64,000 nt of DNA, taken from an uncultured Methanosarcinales archaeon. Lineage in GTDB: Archaea; Halobacteriota; Methanosarcinia; Methanotrichales; Methanotrichaceae. Each line of letters begins with the position of its first letter. Position 1 is the first letter of the stretch. The position numbers and the translations under genes were made by a program. The stretch lies in contig CAIQHB010000080.1 of the NCBI GenBank assembly GCA_903871465.1, positions 186,001 to 250,000 of the forward strand, in the 5' to 3' direction. The notes beneath the pieces were generated by a model, which searched no databases, was not told where the DNA came from, and saw only the letters and a program-made list of their open reading frames with translations. Below are positions 7,721 to 16,460 of the stretch, one piece after another.

Positions 7721-9268
7721 ATGAGCAAGCTATTACACAGCGAACGGTCGCTTATTTTTCTTTTGATATTTATTATTTTAACCCAAACATGGATATTCAA
7801 CGCCTATTGTCTTACTAACTTGGACTACTACCTAAGCAAGTCAAAATACGCAGAGGCCTCTCTCTCGGACCAGATGGGATTTCATGGCTCAAATTCTGCG
7901 AGTCTCTCTGTTGTCAACAAGGGCACTTACTCAAGAGTTTCGATCTACCTGGATGATCCCATGCCCCTGGAAGAGCTTGATCTTTTCAGTATGTGGATTA
8001 ACCCTCAGTTGGGCAATGGGAAGATCCAGCTTGACCTCCTTCTTGATGGCGATGGAAGTGATAGCTATGACAGCAAAAGTTCCCAGGATGCAAGGGTCCG
8101 CTCCATAAGCCGATCCTGGTCTGATCTGGGAATGTCCCATTCTCAGTGGAATGAGCTGGACGGCTTCGACCTGGATTTTGAGAAGTATGGCGACAAGTCC
8201 GTTCCCATTAGTGATCTCGATGACTTCAGGAACCGGATGAAAGGCATGGGTGTTGTCCGGATCTATATCACGCTCTATAAAGACCCGGCAATTCCCGAGA
8301 CGACCGCCTTTATCGATTATATAAAGATCGGTGATGAGATTATAAGCTTCGAGCCCCTGGAAGAGGAAGATATCAAGGACGGCCCCAAGACCGCAACTCC
8401 TGGCGGCCAGATAACCTATACCATAACCTACGGAAACAATCAAATGGAGCCGACGGACCTCGTCGTCAGCGAAGAATACGATTCAAGGACTGTATTCGTA
8501 GATGCCTCTCCAGAGCCCGATGCCGGCGCCAATAATATTTGGACATTTCGGAATCTTCCGCCAGGATCGCACGGCCAGATCAAGATCATAATGAAGACCG
8601 TCAAACCGGCCGTAAAGGCAAATATCGATAGCAATGTACATGGCCGGGGATTGACATCAACCAGAGGCAGTATCTCTACAAACTTCGATGGCTATCCCGT
8701 CACCAACAGCGTCAAGATTTCGGCGGGCGAGTTCAATTTCACCGATTCTGTTACTACGATCATAAAGCCGATAGTCGGATCGAGTCTGGTCTTTGGCGAG
8801 CACGGATCAGGCTCCTATCAGGCAGAAGAGATTCTGGATTATAATTCCGTCAGCATATCCGCAAAGCGCGATATCTCTGCGAGCTTTTCTCCAAGTCGAG
8901 TCAACCTCTCCCTGCACTCCATTCCGATAGAAGAAAGCTGGTCTGCCGGTATTCTGGCTGAGAACGACTATCGAGATCTCGTCTGGAGCGATAGATACTT
9001 CGAGGCAAGCCTGCTCAACCTGAGTTATAAAACCAGTCTCGGCAAGACGCTCTCCTATCTGGAGACGACCGGCCAAATCACAGGAATCGCGGATAGGAGC
9101 TTCAAATGGCCTGGTGGGGTCACAGATCTGCGGCTGGATGGCAACTTTACGCTGCATAGCAATGCCAGATGGAAGAAAGCAAGCACAAGCGTCAGCTCGT
9201 CGCCGCCGAAGGATGAGCTGGAGTGCTGTCCAATGATCCAGGAGCCGCAAACGTTGGAATCGATCTGA
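7721..9268 (+). CDS. Secreted surface protein with DUF11-like domain
   Basis: This 515-aa protein has a signal peptide (SLIFLLIFIILTQTWIFNAYC, cleavage near residue 30). The N-terminal domain (about 30-215) is strand-rich and resembles a jelly-roll/concanavalin-like fold (VSIYLDDPMPLEELDLFSMWI ... TAFIDYIKIGDEII). A DUF11-type domain follows at about 225-300 (TPGGQITYTITYGNNQMEPTDLVVSEEYDSRTVF ... NLPPGSHGQIKI). The C-terminal 180 residues are strand-rich and end without an anchor. The tail PKDELECCPMIQEPQTLESI is abrupt, so a late frameshift cannot be excluded. Likely an envelope or extracellular protein; partner unknown. It converges on the aminotransferase gene. Confidence 0.7.
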   Translation: MSKLLHSERSLIFLLIFIILTQTWIFNAYCLTNLDYYLSKSKYAEASLSDQMGFHGSNSASLSVVNKGTYSRVSIYLDDPMPLEELDLFSMWINPQLGNGKIQLDLLLDGDGSDSYDSKSSQDARVRSISRSWSDLGMSHSQWNELDGFDLDFEKYGDKSVPISDLDDFRNRMKGMGVVRIYITLYKDPAIPETTAFIDYIKIGDEIISFEPLEEEDIKDGPKTATPGGQITYTITYGNNQMEPTDLVVSEEYDSRTVFVDASPEPDAGANNIWTFRNLPPGSHGQIKIIMKTVKPAVKANIDSNVHGRGLTSTRGSISTNFDGYPVTNSVKISAGEFNFTDSVTTIIKPIVGSSLVFGEHGSGSYQAEEILDYNSVSISAKRDISASFSPSRVNLSLHSIPIEESWSAGILAENDYRDLVWSDRYFEASLLNLSYKTSLGKTLSYLETTGQITGIADRSFKWPGGVTDLRLDGNFTLHSNARWKKASTSVSSSPPKDELECCPMIQEPQTLESI

Positions 9269-9464
9269 GATGGCCAAGAAAGGTAGGGCTGACTCCTCTA
9301 CCTATTCTCGCGCCCTGCCTGCGGGGCATGCAGATGATGAAGATATTCGCCATGGCGTCTTGGCTCTGCTCCCGCATGCGCAAACTATTTCGTCAGGTGG
9401 GATAGTATTGAGTAAATTAAAAATTTTTATAAAAAAATGCTGCGCCCTTATTAAAATGCACAAT

Positions 9465-10607
9465 CTATCCTAGCACCTTGCTCGCGGCCTCCACTCCTGC
9501 GCCTCGCGCACGTAGCTGGCCTTCTTTGGCCAGAACCAGCTCCAGGGTCTGAATGGTTCTCAATATGTCACCGCTGGAGCAGACGCCCATGGTGCCGATC
9601 CTGAAGATCTTGCCCTTGAGCTGCTCCTGACCTCCGGAGACAATTACGCCCTGTTTCTTCATGCCGCCGCGCAGCTTGTCGTCAGTGACACCGCCTGGCA
9701 TCTTCATAGCGGTTACGGTGTTGGAGTAATAGGAATTCGCGTCTACCGTGGGAAAGAGCTCTATGCCAAGTGCTTTTGCCGCAGAGCGAACGGACTCCGC
9801 CTGCTTTGCCGTTCTGGCCCTGCGGGCGGCAAAGCCCTCCTCGGCTGCCATGTGCAGAGCCTCCTGCATGGCGAAGAACAGCGGAACGGCAGGTGTGAAG
9901 GGAGTCTGGGGCGGGCTCTTCCGGACGCTCTTTATGTGGGCCTTCATATCTGCGTAATAGCTGCTGCTCCTCGGCAAGAATCGCTCTTCCGCCTTTGGCG
10001 ATACGGAGACGACCGCCAGACCCGGAGGCACGGCCAGCGCCTTCTGGGAGCCGGTGATGGCAATGTCGATATTCCATTCATCGGTGAGAAACTCGTTGCC
10101 GCCTATCGAGGATATGCCATCTACAATGAACACGGCATCGTGTTTCTTGGCGAGCTTTCCTACCTCCTTTGCAGGATTGGTGAGGCCGACGGAGGTCTCA
10201 TTGTGGACCATGGCCACGGCCTTGGCGCCCTTCTCCAATGCTGCCTCAATCTTGTCCAGATCATAGGGGGCTCCCCATTCGAACTTCACAGGAACTGCCT
10301 GACCGTATCTCTCGCCGATCTCGGTGAAACGCTCTCCAAACTTGCCGTTGGAAATGGTTACGATCTTATCCTCGTGGCCGATGGTGCTGGCAACAGCGGC
10401 ATCCATGCCTAATGTACCGCTGCCCGTCATTATCACTACATCGTTACGGGTCTCGAAGAACTGCTTGAGCAGGCCACAGCATTCGCTGTAAATTGCTCCG
10501 AACTCTCCGCTTCTGTGGCTGATCATGGGCTTGGACAATGCGCGCAGCACGCGAGGCGCGACCTTGACCGGCCCTGGAATCATGAGCAAAGTATCTTCTA
10601 TATCCAT
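9465..10607 (-). CDS. Class V aminotransferase (alanine-glyoxylate/serine-pyruvate type)
   Basis: This 380-aa PLP enzyme has the N-terminal IPGPVKVAPRVLRALSKPMISHRSGEF, the PLP-phosphate region TGSGTLGMDAAVAS, MVHNETSVGLTNP, the PLP-ring Asp in VDGISSIGG, and the Schiff-base Lys in GSQKALAVPPGL (about 193). This is the alanine-glyoxylate/serine-pyruvate branch. In methanogens such enzymes act as broad-specificity aspartate or phosphoserine aminotransferases (the Methanococcales homologue serves phosphoserine synthesis). The substrate is not decided here. rnhB ends 40 bp upstream on the same strand, so the two may be co-transcribed. Confidence 0.88.
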   Translation of the reverse strand: MDIEDTLLMIPGPVKVAPRVLRALSKPMISHRSGEFGAIYSECCGLLKQFFETRNDVVIMTGSGTLGMDAAVASTIGHEDKIVTISNGKFGERFTEIGERYGQAVPVKFEWGAPYDLDKIEAALEKGAKAVAMVHNETSVGLTNPAKEVGKLAKKHDAVFIVDGISSIGGNEFLTDEWNIDIAITGSQKALAVPPGLAVVSVSPKAEERFLPRSSSYYADMKAHIKSVRKSPPQTPFTPAVPLFFAMQEALHMAAEEGFAARRARTAKQAESVRSAAKALGIELFPTVDANSYYSNTVTAMKMPGGVTDDKLRGGMKKQGVIVSGGQEQLKGKIFRIGTMGVCSSGDILRTIQTLELVLAKEGQLRARGAGVEAASKVLG

Positions 10608-10647
10608 GAGATCCCTTCTTCTCTTGGGGCTCTTAATTTCAGGCAGC

Positions 10648-11280
10648 CTATATAAAACTAGCTTTTATGCGCTGCGCTGTTATCCAGCTATGCCTGGAAC
10701 AGGGCGGAAGGTCATGATTCTCCTTCACCCATTTGTTTAGAAACGCGATCGTATCCCGATCATGTGGGTACCCGCTACCGATTTTGCACTGCATGACCGA
10801 CTCCAGCTCACGCATGGATGCATCCCGCCGGACTTTGGCCAGGATCGAGGCGGCGGAGACGACCAGGTGTCGCTCATCAGCTTTGTGCTCTGCAATCAGG
10901 TCCATGGTGGTCTTGCTCAAGTTCCTGACGGATCTGGCAAACCGTTCGGCGTCTACGTCTGCCGCATCAAGAACCGCCTTATCTGCATGCAGCTTTTCCA
11001 CCACCTGGGAGAAGCTCCGGACCATGATGTCATTCATAGTCATAACGAGGCGCAGCTCATCAATGACCTCGGCTTTGACTTCCAGGATGTATTGATCCGC
11101 GGAAATCTTGTTGATCTTCTTGGCCAGCAGCTCCCTTTTCGCCGGGGTGAGCTTCTTGGAGTCCTTGACTCCGTAGCCAGCCAGGTCGAAAAGCTTTTCC
11201 TCCTCGATTACCAGGCCAGCGACAAACATGGAGCCGATCACGGGCCCTTTGCCGGCTTCGTCCGCACCCAGCAGCAGCAT
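10648..11280 (-). CDS. rnhB: Ribonuclease HII
   Basis: This 210-aa RNase HII cleaves the RNA strand of RNA-DNA hybrids and removes single ribonucleotides from DNA. The catalytic GADEAGKGPVIGSM motif is at the N-terminus, with VKDSKKL, the later acidic site in VLDAADVDAERF, and the GSGYPHDRDTIAFL C-terminal signature. The track ORF runs to 11523, but homology begins at MLLLGADEAGKGP. I therefore place the start at the ATG at 11278-11280; the 81 residues before it have no family match and low-quality composition. Confidence 0.92.
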   Translation of the reverse strand: MLLLGADEAGKGPVIGSMFVAGLVIEEEKLFDLAGYGVKDSKKLTPAKRELLAKKINKISADQYILEVKAEVIDELRLVMTMNDIMVRSFSQVVEKLHADKAVLDAADVDAERFARSVRNLSKTTMDLIAEHKADERHLVVSAASILAKVRRDASMRELESVMQCKIGSGYPHDRDTIAFLNKWVKENHDLPPCSRHSWITAQRIKASFI

Positions 11281-11520
11281 AGAATTTAATTGGATTTCAT
11301 ATACATTAAGTAACCGAATTTCGGCCGCAGAGACGCCGCAAAAATGCCTGAAAATTCTCGACTCAGGTGGCTGTTGTCCGCCCTCAGCGGCCAACGGCAC
11401 CCCCGTGCCGCAAATATATTCCGCGGCACGCCCGGGCAACAGTGATTGATGCGCGGAATTTCTGTCAAGAAATGCGTATCGGTGGTTTCTCTTCGCTTCA
11501 GGAGCGGAGAATTTTGTACG

Positions 11521-11566
11521 CAAGGCTTATAAGCTAGTATAAAGTGAGTGTATATATCCCAAACGC
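11521..11566 (+). promoter_or_regulatory. TATA-type promoter of initiator tRNA-Met
   Basis: An AT-rich GCTTATAAGCTAGTATAAAG stretch followed by TGTATATATCCC precedes the tRNA by 5-40 bp, as expected for an archaeal TATA/BRE promoter of a tRNA gene. The exact box is uncertain because several TATA-like words overlap. Confidence 0.5.
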
Positions 11567-11640
11567 AGCGGGGTAGGGTAGTCAGGATATCCCGACGGGC
11601 TCATAACCCGTAGACCAGTAGTTCAAATCTACTCCCCGCT
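11567..11640 (+). tRNA. Initiator tRNA-Met (CAT)
   Basis: This 74-nt cloverleaf has acceptor arms AGCGGGG and CCCCGCT with a first A-T pair, which is the initiator feature in archaea. The anticodon loop CTCATAA is held by CGGG/CCCG, with anticodon CAT at 11602-11604. The T arm TAG-TTCAAAT-CTA is intact. There is no intron and no encoded CCA. The GGG/CCC pairs of the anticodon stem support the initiator rather than the elongator type. Confidence 0.92.
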
Positions 11641-11776
11641 ATAATCTTACTAGTAAATCCTCTTCTTAAGCATTTCAATCAATACCTTAAGTCGCAATCA
11701 GGATGCTAAATCTTTGAGATCTTTTAGGGATCGACTATCTTTTAGGCTAAAGTTCGCAGCTTAAAATAGATTTAGC

Positions 11777-11989
11777 GGCACTGTCTCAAAATCAAGTGAT
11801 TTTTGGAGAATGAAGTCACTAGATAGCGAAATCACTAAATTGGCCATATTATCAGTAATGCATAGTGATTTTGGTGTTTAATCCAAAATTTTATAATCAA
11901 TTGCTCAGAATATTTGTTGCTCATTCGAAAAAGTGATTCCGAGGTGCATCTAAGAAACATCAACCATCACTTGAAAAAACGACAGTGCC
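11777..11989. mobile_element. MITE-like element with imperfect terminal inverted repeats
   Basis: The 213-bp segment starts GGCACTGTCTCAAAATCAAGTGAT and ends with the reverse complement of GGCACTGTCGTTTTTTCAAGTGAT, so 18 of 24 terminal bases match. The interior is AT-rich and noncoding, and contains further AGTGATTTTGG/AATCACT words. It fits a non-autonomous element mobilised by an IS transposase in trans. No clear target-site duplication was seen and no transposase lies nearby. The rest of the 11641-12079 gap shows nothing else. Confidence 0.55.
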
Positions 11990-12079
11990 CTTGCAATGTA
12001 TGATTTTTCTTAGTCAATTTTCTATATTGGGTTTTAAAATCAAGCGTTCGCTCAATTTTATATGACATGGAAAAGAAGA

Positions 12080-12262
12080 TTATTCGGGGCTATGGAGATC
12101 TGCCAGAAAATCATCTACATTATCAAAGGTCTTCACTAAGCCCGCGTTATATTGCATCATGCTTCGAACTACTCCGGCCTTAAACTCAACCAGGACGGTA
12201 TCTTCCTTTTTAGTGATCCCTGATATCATCATTATGTTCTCTTCTTTCTTGTTGCAGGCCAT
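12080..12262 (-). CDS. Small hypothetical protein (60 aa)
   Basis: This 60-aa protein begins MACNKKEENIMMISGITKKEDTVLVEFKAGVV and ends VDDFLADLHSPE. The start is supported by a strong ribosome binding site, GGAGGAGG, about 6 bp before the ATG, which makes it credible despite its size. It has no signal peptide or membrane helix. The family was not recognised. The acidic C-terminal helix is reminiscent of short antitoxins or adaptor proteins, but no toxin gene lies next to it. Confidence 0.6.
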   Translation of the reverse strand: MACNKKEENIMMISGITKKEDTVLVEFKAGVVRSMMQYNAGLVKTFDNVDDFLADLHSPE

Positions 12263-13088
12263 TTACGTCCTCCTCCAGGGGGCATTAGGACGGTATACAT
12301 GTTATATAAGAAACGCGGGATAACTTATATTTCTAACGGTTAGAATTTTTGGTTTAAGTTTGAATTATGAGGGTACACGCTCCACAATATACAAAAATCA
12401 TAAGAGAGATGGCTTCTTGCATGTTCAGAATGGCATTCATGATGTGCTGCAGACAGCAATCGCATGAAAGACTCGAATGAGGCCTTCAACTCTTTTTTGG
12501 TGATCGCGCGAAGCGAAATTCGTGATCAGAATTTTAAAATTATACGTCAAAGGGCACAACAAATCCGGGAAATGAACAGGAGGGAGGCAAAAGTCTCAAG
12601 GCGTAGGAAGGAGAAAAGGTACCATCGACATTTGCTTATATTCTCATTGACATTTGTCGATATTTAAGACTCTTGCTCATAATATCCTTGCAAAAGAATC
12701 GGAAAAATGGATTGATCTAGCCTCGAGCAGGCCAACGCCGATCCGCAGCGCCCTTCTCATAGGGACCCTTCGCATTACGACACGAGTTGTAGGGCCTGCA
12801 TTCGCCTCTGGCTTGGGGTTGTCCGCATTGTGGCCCTCATAGACCGGACACAGTGGCTGAAGCACAGCATGCTACGCCCATTACGGCGTACACTTTTCTG
12901 GCCATGCTGGAATCAGCGTTTTCCGCTGTTTGCCGAATGCTGCTACAAGGCAGCACCTCTTTGACCCTCAGGATTCCAAGCGTCCCAGTGGACCTTCGCC
13001 TCAATACACAAAATCCCATTGACACAAACTTAATATCTATTAACTTGATTATACAGTAATATGATATTAACTTCAGTAGGAGATCATA
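12263..13088. other. Gene-poor stretch of about 0.8 kb, possible gene debris
   Basis: No supported gene was found. The plus ORF 12464-12667 lacks a ribosome binding site. Between about 12700 and 13030 the sequence is GC-richer, with overlapping minus-frame ORFs (12677-12865, 12837-13025) that together could be a decayed gene read with a frameshift; I could not identify it. The last 60 bp become AT-rich and hold the promoter and GGAG site of the VOC gene. Confidence 0.4.
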
Positions 13089-13421
13089 ATGGCAAAAAGT
13101 ATCAAACTACTTGTTTATCCGGTAAAAGATATAGGGAATGCAAAAACTTTTTACAGCAAGTTTTTAGGAGTAGAACCTTATGTTGAGGGGCCCTATTACG
13201 TGGGTTATAGGGTTGGTGATCTAGAAGTTGGGTTAGACCCTAACTCAAAAGTCGGGCCCATTAGTTATACAGATGTTGTGGATATTAAAGCTAGTCTTAA
13301 AGAAATGACCAATGTAGGAGTTGAGATCGTACAAGATATTAAAGACGTCGCAAACGGTTTGCTGATAGCACAAGTAAAAGACACAAATGGCAATGTTGTT
13401 GGTTTGAGACAACAATCTTAA
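13089..13421 (+). CDS. VOC/glyoxalase-bleomycin resistance superfamily protein
   Basis: This 110-aa single-domain VOC protein has the typical start IKLLVYPVKDIGNAKTFYSKFLGVEP and strand pattern YVGYRVGDLEVGLDP, and ends LLIAQVKDTNGNVVGLRQ, where the usual final metal-ligand Glu position reads as Gly/Leu. Such proteins are dimeric and can be lyases, dioxygenases or binding proteins; the substrate is unknown. An AGGAGATC ribosome binding site lies 6 bp before the ATG. Codon use is clearly AT-richer than the flanking core genes, which suggests recent acquisition. Confidence 0.8.
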   Translation: MAKSIKLLVYPVKDIGNAKTFYSKFLGVEPYVEGPYYVGYRVGDLEVGLDPNSKVGPISYTDVVDIKASLKEMTNVGVEIVQDIKDVANGLLIAQVKDTNGNVVGLRQQS

Positions 13422-13832
13422 GCGATTCCCCTCATGCCGGTTTTAGCAATATGCCTTAAGATTGTCTGTAGCCTAAGCTCCCCATTTTTTAGGCACATAA
13501 CATGGCAGCATGACGATTAGTGGTAGGCAATAGGCACCTTGCTTTGCGAAGCGATGCCATAGTATTAGCCTCGTTTCCATCTCTCCTTTGCCTAATTGAC
13601 GGGGAGTTCAGGCTGTAGTGCCCGTGGCGAGAAGATAATGTAGTAAATATAATAGTTCTAGGGCAGAGACACACTCAAAGCCTACCCCTGCCTAAACTGT
13701 GGGACCGCCGGGCAATTCGCGAGGGCGCGATTCTCTCGATCTCGCGGAGCGGTAGAGTCGTAGAATCAACAAAACAACGCCTGAGTAAGACCATGGATCA
13801 ACTGTTGTAGGCTGACTTACTTATTCTCACTT
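13422..13832. other. Intergenic region with a nested hairpin
   Basis: No gene was found. Between 13704 and 13753 two nested perfect stems are visible: ACCGC...GCGGT outside and CGCGAG...CTCGCG inside. The minus ORF 13489-13674 has no recognisable content. The hairpin lies downstream of the minus-strand ygiQ-like gene and could affect 3'-end formation or be a small RNA. Confidence 0.4.
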
Positions 13833-15713
13833 CTACTTCACCCCCTTGCTCTTTCTCTCCAGCCCCCACCCACGCCCGCCTGGTGATCGCAATGGGATGA
13901 GGCACCCCTTTCCGGATCCTATCAGATCCTGCCTTTCCGCCATCTCCAGGCCTTCCTTAACCAGATCATAGTTTTTAGGGTCCCGGTATTGCAGCATAGC
14001 CCTCTGAATCCTCTTCTCCCTGCCTTTGGGCACGTGCACAGCCGAAAGAGTAAACGGATCGAGGCCCGTATAGTACATGGCAGTGGATACGGTCATGGGC
14101 GTGGGTGTGAAGTCCTGCACCTGCTCCGTGTACATGTGATTATCCCGCAAAAATTCCGCCAGCTCAACCATATCACCCACGGTGCAGCCAGGATGGCCGG
14201 ACATGAAATAAGGCAGAAGGTACTGCTCTTTTCCGACAGCTCTTGAGACAGCATCAAAGCGTGTCCGGAAAGCCTGCAAGACCTCTTTAGAGGGCTTATG
14301 CATGCACTTCGTGACGCTCCGAGAGACGTGCTCCGGAGCGATCTTGAGGTGGCCGGAGACATGATACTGGCAGAGATCCTCCAGATAGGAGGATGAGTCC
14401 GCCATTACCAGATCATGCCTTATCCCCGAGCCGATGAAGACTCTTTTGACCCCCGGAATTTTGCGAAGCCGGCGTAGCAGCTCCACCTGGCGGGAATGAT
14501 CTTTATCCAGAGTCGGACACTCTGCCGAACATAGCTTTTCCCGGCAGGCTCCTTGCTTCCACCGTGGGCAGATCAGGCCGTACATGTTAGCTGTCGGACC
14601 GCCAATATCCTGAATGATGCCTTTGAAGCCCTGCATTCGGGTTAGCAGCACTGCCTCACGTACAATGGAGTCCGGGCTTCTGCTCTGCACAATTCTTCCC
14701 TGGTGATGGGTCAGTGCGCAAAAGGAGCAGGATCCGAAGCAGCCTCTGTGGCTGGTGATGGAAAACTTGACCGGCTCAAGAGCAGGAATGGGTTCCCGGT
14801 AAGAGGGATGAGCGACCCTGGTAAAGGGCAACTCATAGATGCCGTCCAGCTCCTCTGCGGTCAGGGGCCGGGCAGGACGGTTCTGGATGATGACGGTCTT
14901 TGGATGAGGCTGGACGACCGTGCGACCACTAAATGGGTCCTGTTCCCCATAATGTAACGCGAAGGCCTCGGCATATTTTCTCTTATCTTTGGAAACCAGA
15001 GAGAAGCCAGGGATAACCAGGCTATCTCTCAGAGGCTCTCGTCTCCAATTGCCAATCTCCTCCAACACAGTCGTTCCGGCAACATCGCGGATCTCCTCAA
15101 TACATTCCCCCTTTTCCAGGCGCAGGGCCACTTCCCGGATCGGGCTTTCGCCCATGCCATAGACCAGGAGACTTGCCGGCGCATCCGCCAGAATGGACTG
15201 GCGAACCGAGTCCGACCAGTAGTCATAGTGGGCAAACCTGCGCAGGCTGGCCTCGATTCCACCCAAGATGATCGGAACGCCGGGAAAGAGGGCGTGAACC
15301 TTGTTGGTGTAAACGATAACGGCCCGGTCCGGCCGGCGACAGACTCCACCAGGGGAATAGACATCCGAGTGGCGACGTCGCAAATTAGGTGTGAAGTTGT
15401 TCACCAGAGAATCTACGTTTCCCGAAGATATGCCAAAAAAGAGGCGAGGCCTTCCCAACTTCAGAAAATCGTCATCCTTTTTCCAGTCCGGCTGGGCGAT
15501 TATGCCGACAGTATAGCCAGCATCCCAGAGCACCCGGCCGACTAGAGCCGTCCCAAAAGAGGGATGGTCAACATAGGCGTCTCCGCTTATCAAAATAACA
15601 TCAAACTGCTCTATCCCAATGCTCTTTGCTTCCTGCAGGGACATGGGAAGGATTCGGGGCGGCTTTATCATCCGAACATATGAGGCCCTTATAGCATCAT
15701 AAACTCTTCCCAA
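13833..15713 (-). CDS. YgiQ-family radical SAM protein
   Basis: This 626-aa protein has the YgiQ (UPF0313) layout. An N-terminal B12-binding-like part (DVILISGDAYVDHPSFGTALVGRVL) is followed by GVPIILGGIEASLRRFAHYDYW, the radical SAM cluster motif SITSHRGCFGSCSFCALTHHQGR (CxxxCxxC, about 330), and an LKIAPEHVSRSVTKCMHKPS motif typical of the family. The C-terminus includes YMSGHPGCTVGDMVELAEFLRD. The function of the family is unknown. The end QDLIGSGKGCLIP fits a full-length protein. It stands alone on the minus strand, 289 bp from the secreted-protein genes. Confidence 0.9.
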   Translation of the reverse strand: MGRVYDAIRASYVRMIKPPRILPMSLQEAKSIGIEQFDVILISGDAYVDHPSFGTALVGRVLWDAGYTVGIIAQPDWKKDDDFLKLGRPRLFFGISSGNVDSLVNNFTPNLRRRHSDVYSPGGVCRRPDRAVIVYTNKVHALFPGVPIILGGIEASLRRFAHYDYWSDSVRQSILADAPASLLVYGMGESPIREVALRLEKGECIEEIRDVAGTTVLEEIGNWRREPLRDSLVIPGFSLVSKDKRKYAEAFALHYGEQDPFSGRTVVQPHPKTVIIQNRPARPLTAEELDGIYELPFTRVAHPSYREPIPALEPVKFSITSHRGCFGSCSFCALTHHQGRIVQSRSPDSIVREAVLLTRMQGFKGIIQDIGGPTANMYGLICPRWKQGACREKLCSAECPTLDKDHSRQVELLRRLRKIPGVKRVFIGSGIRHDLVMADSSSYLEDLCQYHVSGHLKIAPEHVSRSVTKCMHKPSKEVLQAFRTRFDAVSRAVGKEQYLLPYFMSGHPGCTVGDMVELAEFLRDNHMYTEQVQDFTPTPMTVSTAMYYTGLDPFTLSAVHVPKGREKRIQRAMLQYRDPKNYDLVKEGLEMAERQDLIGSGKGCLIPLRSPGGRGWGLERKSKGVK

Positions 15714-16002
15714 TAAGCACGACCTTAGGTACTGCTCCCAAGAAAGTACAAAAATGAGAGGGCAACATTATCATTTAAGAATTGCAAACGTATTGTCTAT
15801 CGATCTTGATCGTTCGAAAACCTACGCATTTGCAAAATGGGTTCGACATTAGGTACATTACATATCTTGCAGAAAATTATTTAAAATGGAATATTTCAAT
15901 AAATCTAGGTTTTTCAAGCAATTGCCACCAGAACGTATAAATAATATCGAGTGTTAGTTTAGTCTATCCTAAAGGGATTTATGGGGTGAAACTATTAGAC
16001 AA

Positions 16003-16431
16003 ATGGGAGTACTATTGGTATTGGCTATGGCTATAATATCCGTCCCAGTCATGGGGCAGGGTATGAGCGGTAGCGGTGGTGTTGACATCCTCGGAAAGAA
16101 TGGTGGGATATTTGAGACAGATGGTTCTGCATTCAGGTTCCCGGAATTAACGGACACTAACGCCGACAGTCTTACGGTCGGAAATGATAAAGCTCTGGCC
16201 ATCGGGAGCTTCTGGCATAGGGGGCCCGTGGCTGTCGCCACTAACAACCTAGAGGTAAAGAAGAATCAGGATTCCGGTGCATGCGAATGTTGCAGTAACG
16301 GCGATGTTTCCTGTCAGGACTGCTGCATCAAGGTCAATCTGGAGCAGATCAACGTAGGCAACAGGAACGCCATGGCATTCGGATTCGCTGCAGCCACCAA
16401 CAACGTGAAGATCGTCACCAACCAGCAATAA
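16003..16431 (+). CDS. Secreted repeat protein with Cys-rich linker
   Basis: This 142-aa protein has a short signal peptide (MGVLLVLAMAIISVPVMGQG). After it come two copies of a motif: LTVGNDKALAIGSFW...VAVATNNLEVKKNQ (about 65-93) and INVGNRNAMAFGFAAATNNVKIVTNQ (about 116-141). Between them is a Cys cluster CECCSNGDVSCQDCC that could bind metal or form disulfides. The protein was not recognised; the repeats recall Asn/Gly-rich beta-helical or curli-like repeats. The next gene, 29 bp later, shares the motif, so the two probably form an operon of exported partners. Confidence 0.65.
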   Translation: MGVLLVLAMAIISVPVMGQGMSGSGGVDILGKNGGIFETDGSAFRFPELTDTNADSLTVGNDKALAIGSFWHRGPVAVATNNLEVKKNQDSGACECCSNGDVSCQDCCIKVNLEQINVGNRNAMAFGFAAATNNVKIVTNQQ

Positions 16432-16460
16432 CTTAAGGTCAGAAGACCCAGGATCGAGAT

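Noticed and set aside
7931-8443. 170-aa minus-strand ORF inside the DUF11 protein gene
   Set aside because: Antisense shadow; no signal, motif or start context, while the plus frame has a signal peptide and a known domain.
9223-9405. Possible frameshifted C-terminus of the DUF11 protein in another frame
   Set aside because: The continuing frame shows no strand pattern or anchor helix that would extend the protein convincingly.
12464-12667. 67-aa plus-strand ORF rich in Arg/Lys
   Set aside because: No ribosome binding site and low-complexity basic composition; could be part of debris but not supportable as a gene.
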